A stretch of DNA of 64,000 nucleotides from Varibaculum cambriense DSM 15806. Lineage in GTDB: Bacteria; Actinomycetota; Actinomycetes; Actinomycetales; Actinomycetaceae. The position numbers were made by a program, and so were the translations under genes. Below are positions 59,775 through 64,000 of the stretch, one piece after another. The notes below the pieces were generated by a model. It worked only from the letters and a program-made list of their open reading frames with translations, ran no database searches and was not told the origin of the DNA. The stretch covers positions 186,001-250,000 of the forward strand of contig NZ_ATUF01000003.1 in NCBI RefSeq assembly GCF_000420065.1, given 5' to 3'. Numbering within the stretch: the stretch's first letter is position 1; each line of letters starts with the position of its first letter.

Positions 59775-59843
59775 GGTTTGGGGAGTTAAAGCAATAGGAT
59801 AACGCCGAGAACACAGCGGGATTTTAATAGGAAGATAATAGTA

Positions 59844-61691
59844 TTGGCTAACAGCGAGCGGGATTTAGGGATTGCCCCCGGTAACACGGATCCCCAGCGG
59901 ATTCGTAATTTTTGTATCATCGCCCATATTGATCACGGCAAGTCTACGCTGGCTGATCGGATGTTGGGGGACACCGGGGTGGTCTCGGAACGAGAAATGC
60001 GTGAACAATATCTGGATCGAATGGATATTGAACGCGAACGGGGTATCACTATTAAGTCCCAGGCAGTGCGAATGCCTTGGCAGGTGGGGGATACCCACTA
60101 TGTGCTGAATATGATTGACACCCCCGGCCACGTGGACTTTTCCTATGAGGTTTCCCGCTCCCTAGCTGCTTGCGAAGGGGCGATTCTGCTAATCGATTCT
60201 TCGCAGGGGATTGAAGCGCAAACCCTGGCTAACCTGTACTTGGCGATGGAACACGACCTGGTAATTATTCCGGTTCTTAACAAGATTGATCTTCCGGCGG
60301 CGCAACCAGATCGCTGCGCGGAGGAAATCGCAGGACTGCTGGGAGGTTCTCCCGAGGATTGCCTGCGGGTTTCCGCCAAAACCGGCGAAGGAGTGCCAGA
60401 GCTCCTGGATCGGATCGTAGCGGAGGTTCCGGCGCCTCAGTCCAGCAGTAAGGCACCGCGTGCCCTGATTTTTGATTCCATCTACGACACTTACCGCGGA
60501 GTAGTGACCTATGTGCGGATGATGGATGGCAGTCTCCAAAAGGGTCAGCGGGTAAGAATGATGTCCACTGGTTCTGAGCATGAGCTGTTAGAGATTGGGG
60601 TTATTTCTCCGGAGCCTACCCCAGCCGCCGGGCTCGGGCCGGGCGAAGTTGGATATTTGATTACTGGTGCTAAGGACGTGCGGCTATCTAAAGTTGGCGA
60701 CACGGTAACCAGTGCCAAGGATCCCGCCAGTGAGATTCTGCCTGGCTATCAGGAACCTAAACCCATGGTTTATTCGGGGATCTATCCGGTAGATGGGGAC
60801 GATTTCCCGGATCTGCGAGAGGCATTGGATCGGCTGCAGTTAAATGATGCGGCGATTACTTTTGAACCTGAAACCTCTGTGGCTTTGGGGTTTGGTTTTC
60901 GCTGCGGGTTTTTGGGGCTGCTGCACCTAGAGATCGTGAAGGAACGCTTAGAGCGGGAGGCGGGACTGTCGATTATCGCCACTGCGCCCTCGGTGATTTA
61001 TCAGGTCACTCAAGAGGACGGCACGGAACTAGAAGTGACTAATCCTTCCGAATATCCGGATGGGAAAGTCTTGGACGTACAAGAACCGGTAGTGGAAGCC
61101 ACCGTTTTGACCCCTAACGATTACGTAGGACGAATCATGGAGCTTTGCCAAGGCAGGCGGGGCACCCTAGGGAAAATGGAGTATCTATCCTCTGACCGGG
61201 TAGAGATGCATTATCGTTTGCCGTTAGCGGAGATCGTGTTTGACTTTTTTGACCAGCTGAAATCCCGGACGCGAGGATTTGCTTCCCTGGATTATCACGA
61301 GGCGGGTACCCAATCAGCTGACCTGGTGAAAGTCGATATTTTATTAAACGGCGAGGGCGTGGATGCGTTTAGCGCCATTGTGCATCGCGATGCGGCCTAT
61401 GCGTATGGAGATAAAATGACGCGGCGGCTAAAAGATTTGATTCCCCGTCAGCAGTTTGAGATTCCCGTACAGGCAGCAGTGGGATCGCGGATTATTGCCC
61501 GGCAGACTATTCGGGCGCTGCGTAAGGATATGTTGGCGAAATGCTATGGCGGGGATATTTCCCGTAAACGCAAACTTTTGGAAAAACAAAAGGCAGGAAA
61601 GAAACGAATGAAAGCAGTGGGCGCGGTGGAAATCCCGAACTCGGCTTTCATTGATGCTATAACCCAAGATACTCCCACGGGAAAGGGGTAA
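59844..61691 (+). CDS. lepA: Elongation factor 4 (LepA)
   Basis: LepA is a ribosome-bound GTPase linked to back-translocation and 30S biogenesis. The G domain has [15 protein letters not shown] near residues 27-41, [13 protein letters not shown] and NKIDLP. The C-terminal LepA-specific domain ends with [20 protein letters not shown], diagnostic. The length of 615 is normal. The TTG start is preceded by AGGAAG. trmB follows after 3 nt. Confidence 0.97.
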   Translation: MANSERDLGIAPGNTDPQRIRNFCIIAHIDHGKSTLADRMLGDTGVVSEREMREQYLDRMDIERERGITIKSQAVRMPWQVGDTHYVLNMIDTPGHVDFSYEVSRSLAACEGAILLIDSSQGIEAQTLANLYLAMEHDLVIIPVLNKIDLPAAQPDRCAEEIAGLLGGSPEDCLRVSAKTGEGVPELLDRIVAEVPAPQSSSKAPRALIFDSIYDTYRGVVTYVRMMDGSLQKGQRVRMMSTGSEHELLEIGVISPEPTPAAGLGPGEVGYLITGAKDVRLSKVGDTVTSAKDPASEILPGYQEPKPMVYSGIYPVDGDDFPDLREALDRLQLNDAAITFEPETSVALGFGFRCGFLGLLHLEIVKERLEREAGLSIIATAPSVIYQVTQEDGTELEVTNPSEYPDGKVLDVQEPVVEATVLTPNDYVGRIMELCQGRRGTLGKMEYLSSDRVEMHYRLPLAEIVFDFFDQLKSRTRGFASLDYHEAGTQSADLVKVDILLNGEGVDAFSAIVHRDAAYAYGDKMTRRLKDLIPRQQFEIPVQAAVGSRIIARQTIRALRKDMLAKCYGGDISRKRKLLEKQKAGKKRMKAVGAVEIPNSAFIDAITQDTPTGKG

Positions 61692-61694
61692 ATC

Positions 61695-62561
61695 ATGAGT
61701 GAAGAACTATCTGAGCGCAAGGAAGCTGCAGAAAACCAGGGTTCGGAGGCAGAACTGGCGGCGAGTGAAGCCGGAGGGGAAACGTCCGATTTTGACCTGT
61801 CATCTCCGGAAGGCCGCTATCTGGCCAGGTCGAAGTCTTTTGTCTCCCGGGCACGTCAGCTTAGTGATTCTTTGCAACATACTTGGGACGCCCATGCCGG
61901 TGACTATGTGGTACCGGTACCTACTGGAGCTGGACATACCGCGGTGGCCGAGGACGCGAAGCCCCTATCGTTTAAACGGCTTTTCGATCGCAAAGCAGTA
62001 GTGCGTCTGGAAATTGGTACGGGTAATGGCGATCAGATTGTGTCGGCGGCGGTATCTCATCCAGATCGCGACTATATCGGGTTCGAAGTTTACCGCCCGG
62101 GAGTGGCGCAAACCGTGTCGAAAGCGGTTAAAGCTGGGGTGGATAACCTGCGGATTATCGAGGCTGACGCGGCTCAGGCATTACCGATTCTGTTCCCGGA
62201 AGGCTCTCTCGATGAAGTCTGGACTTTCTTCCCGGATCCCTGGCGCAAAACCAAGCACCATAAACGGCGCCTAGTGCAGGCCGAGTTTGCGGAAACGGTG
62301 GCGCGAGTACTGCGCCCCGGGGGAGTGTGGCGCCTGGCCACCGACTGGTCGGATTATGCCTTCCAGATGCGGGACGTGATTGAGGATTCCCCCTATTTCG
62401 AAAATCCTTATGCCGGAGTTAATCCCCATGAGGAAGACCCGGATCCGGGGCGTGGCGGTTTTGCACCCCGCTGGGAAGGGCGCGTGATGACCAAGTTTGA
62501 ACGGCGCGCCATCGATGCGGGACGCGAAGTATTTGACCTGGTGGCGCAGCGGCTTTCGTGA
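61695..62561 (+). CDS. trmB: tRNA (guanine46-N7)-methyltransferase
   Basis: TrmB methylates G46 in the variable loop of tRNAs using S-adenosylmethionine. The SAM motif LEIGTGNGDQIV and the family signature FFPDPWRKTKHHKRR are present, with catalytic Asp in the same segment. The 288-residue protein has an acidic N-terminal extension of about 90 residues before the core. AAGGGG precedes the ATG. Its stop codon overlaps the GTG of hemW by four bases. Confidence 0.94.
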   Translation: MSEELSERKEAAENQGSEAELAASEAGGETSDFDLSSPEGRYLARSKSFVSRARQLSDSLQHTWDAHAGDYVVPVPTGAGHTAVAEDAKPLSFKRLFDRKAVVRLEIGTGNGDQIVSAAVSHPDRDYIGFEVYRPGVAQTVSKAVKAGVDNLRIIEADAAQALPILFPEGSLDEVWTFFPDPWRKTKHHKRRLVQAEFAETVARVLRPGGVWRLATDWSDYAFQMRDVIEDSPYFENPYAGVNPHEEDPDPGRGGFAPRWEGRVMTKFERRAIDAGREVFDLVAQRLS

Positions 62562-63862
62562 GCGGCACCGCCAAGCTAACAGAGCTTTTTTCCGCAGCTA
62601 ATGAGGGCGGGCGCTCGCAGCTTTCTCCAGTAGCGGGGGAGGGCGCGGCGCACGCTGATTTAAGGCAGCAGGCAGCCGGCTTTGCGGTCTATATTCATGT
62701 GCCTTTTTGCCGGGTGCGCTGCGGGTACTGTGATTTCAATACCTATGTGAACGGTTTTGGAGCTGGCGCTGACCGGGCAAGCTACCATGATTCGGCTCGC
62801 CGTGAGCTAGCGCTGGCTGCTCAGTTTTTGCGTCAGGAAAAGCTAGTTCCCCCGCCAGCGTCCTCAGTTTATTTCGGAGGCGGTACCCCCACCCTGCTCA
62901 GCGTGCGGGCGCTGCGGGCAATCTTGGAGGAAGTTGAGTCCACCTGGGGGATAGCTCCGGGCGCCGAGGTTTCGATTGAAGCTAATCCGGACACGATAAC
63001 TGCGCAGGTAGCGCAGGAACTAGCAGCCAGTGGATTCACCCGCGTGTCCCTGGGAATGCAATCGGCGGTGCCGCAGGTATTGGCCACTTTGGAGCGGACT
63101 CATTGCCCGGAAAATCTTCCCCAGGCAGTAGCGGCTTTGCGTGGCGCTGGCCTCGCGGTGTCCCTGGATTTGATTTACGGGACTCCCGGGGAGTCTTTAG
63201 CGGATTGGGAAGCCTCGTTGCAGGCAGCCTTGGCCTTAGAAGTTGACCATATTAGTGTCTACTCTTTGGTGATTGAGCCCGGCACCAAAATGCACGCCCT
63301 AGTCGATCACGGAAAGCTGTCTCCGATCGATCCCGATAGCCAGGCGGAAAAATATGAAATGGCGGACTCGCTGCTAAAAGCGGCGGGTTTTAAATGGTAC
63401 GAGATCTCCAACTGGGCTAGGCGGCAAGAGGGCGAAAAGCTTCCTAGCCCACAGATTCCGGATGCTACTTATTTGGCGAATGCATCGCGGCACAACCTGG
63501 CTTATTGGCGGGACTGGAATTGGTGGGGGATTGGGCCGGGCGCCCATTCTCATCTCGGCCAGGTGCGCTGGTGGAATCAAAAACATCCCCGCGGCTACGC
63601 GAGCCGCGTAGCCGCGGGTGACCTCCCAGTTCAAGACGGGGAGGTGGTCGCTGCGGCCAGTCGGGAACTGGAGCGGGTTATGTTGGGGCTGCGTACCGCG
63701 GCGGGAGTAAAAAGCTTGCGTGCAGAAGAACGAGCCCAGTTACCGGCGCTAGTGGCAGCGGGATATCTTGAAAAGGAGGCAGCAGGTCGCGGCGAAGCGA
63801 TCCTAACTTTGCGGGGACGTTTAATGGCGGACTATGTTACCGGCCAGCTGCTGGGCTGGTAG
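62558..63862 (+). CDS. hemW: Radical SAM heme chaperone HemW
   Basis: HemW is a radical SAM protein that binds heme and delivers it to respiratory enzymes. The cluster motif CRVRCGYC (CxxxCxxC) lies within YIHVPFCRVRCGYCDFNTY. The heme-related HNxxYW motif is seen as HNLAYW, which separates it from the oxygen-independent coproporphyrinogen dehydrogenase HemN. The 434-residue length is slightly long because of an N-terminal extension of about 40 residues. It starts at a GTG overlapping the trmB stop codon. Confidence 0.93.
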   Translation: MSGTAKLTELFSAANEGGRSQLSPVAGEGAAHADLRQQAAGFAVYIHVPFCRVRCGYCDFNTYVNGFGAGADRASYHDSARRELALAAQFLRQEKLVPPPASSVYFGGGTPTLLSVRALRAILEEVESTWGIAPGAEVSIEANPDTITAQVAQELAASGFTRVSLGMQSAVPQVLATLERTHCPENLPQAVAALRGAGLAVSLDLIYGTPGESLADWEASLQAALALEVDHISVYSLVIEPGTKMHALVDHGKLSPIDPDSQAEKYEMADSLLKAAGFKWYEISNWARRQEGEKLPSPQIPDATYLANASRHNLAYWRDWNWWGIGPGAHSHLGQVRWWNQKHPRGYASRVAAGDLPVQDGEVVAAASRELERVMLGLRTAAGVKSLRAEERAQLPALVAAGYLEKEAAGRGEAILTLRGRLMADYVTGQLLGW

Positions 63863-64000
63863 CTAGCGGGTGCCGGCGGCGGTAACGAAATCGATTAGGG
63901 ACTCGACCGGCCCTAAAAGACCCGGTTCCAGATCTCGCCAGTCGCGGACTTTCCGCAGAATATGTTTCCAGCCTTGAGCGATATCCGCCTGGTTTGCTGC
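63863..64000 (-). CDS. 3' end of an unidentified gene, cut by the window edge
   Basis: The last 45 codons of a minus-strand frame are present, containing AQGWKHILRKVRDWRDLEPG and ending GTR before a TAG that directly abuts the hemW stop codon. The convergent, gapless arrangement supports a real gene end. Too little is visible to name a family. Confidence 0.55.
   Translation of the reverse strand, partial: AANQADIAQGWKHILRKVRDWRDLEPGLLGPVESLIDFVTAAGTR

Overview
The window looks like a piece of chromosome from an actinobacterium, most likely of the family Actinomycetaceae (Varibaculum, Mobiluncus or Winkia type; the genus is a guess). Supporting signs are a WhiB protein, a ClgR-type regulator next to a DUF3046 gene and recA, a LysX-type fusion of lysyl-tRNA synthetase with lysyl-phosphatidylglycerol synthase, GatCAB, many GTG starts, many leaderless genes, and a G+C content that looks mid-50s by eye. 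No tRNA, rRNA, insertion sequence, phage gene or CRISPR array was seen.

Layout. (1) 0.2-5.9 kb: a translation block, infB-rbfA-truB, then an overlooked 50-residue CxCxCxC protein, then ribF. (2) 5.9-13.1 kb: a YidE/AspT-type transporter and a TetR regulator on the minus strand. Divergent from them is a giant (about 1525 aa) fusion related to 2-hydroxyacyl-CoA dehydratases and their ATP-dependent activators. (3) 13.1-18.3 kb: accessory genes, namely a small membrane protein, an OatA-like O-acyltransferase and a DUF2252 protein, followed by the first copy of a structured dispersed repeat. (4) 18.3-43.8 kb: a long plus-strand housekeeping series. It runs rpsO-pnp, a small membrane protein, an M16 peptidase, a lipoprotein, dapB, a GNAT protein, dapA, rnj, lysX, a degenerate PfkB-family protein, ftsK, pgsA, clgR, DUF3046, recA, recX, pncC, prfB, ftsE, ftsX, an M23 hydrolase and smpB. 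(5) 43.9-47.6 kb, minus strand: a whiB1-like gene and an orphan FHA plus triple-ATPase protein resembling type VII secretion motors. (6) 47.7-55.0 kb: ligA, a cardiolipin synthase and gatCAB, followed by the second repeat copy. (7) 55.2-58.0 kb, minus strand: a hypothetical protein, a macro-domain protein, msrA, rpsT and an S4 protein. (8) 58.2-64 kb: a luciferase-like oxidoreductase with a histone-H1-like tail, lepA, trmB and hemW. The 3' end of an unidentified minus-strand gene closes the window.

How the genes connect. PgsA makes phosphatidylglycerol, which LysX can lysinylate and Cls can convert to cardiolipin, so three envelope-lipid enzymes lie within 25 kb. DapA and DapB feed lysine and peptidoglycan. 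FtsE, FtsX and the coiled-coil M23 protein form a division-coupled cell-wall hydrolysis module. RecA and RecX sit behind a clear LexA box.

The most unusual observations are these: a nested-hairpin repeat with covarying arms present twice in opposite orientation; the CxCxCxC mini-protein between truB and ribF; a PfkB-family protein without the catalytic aspartate; the orphan FHA/EssC-like motor; the flavin oxidoreductase with a basic tail; and at least eleven genes with a TANNNT box exactly 6-7 nt before the start codon, which indicates leaderless mRNAs and settles several start sites.
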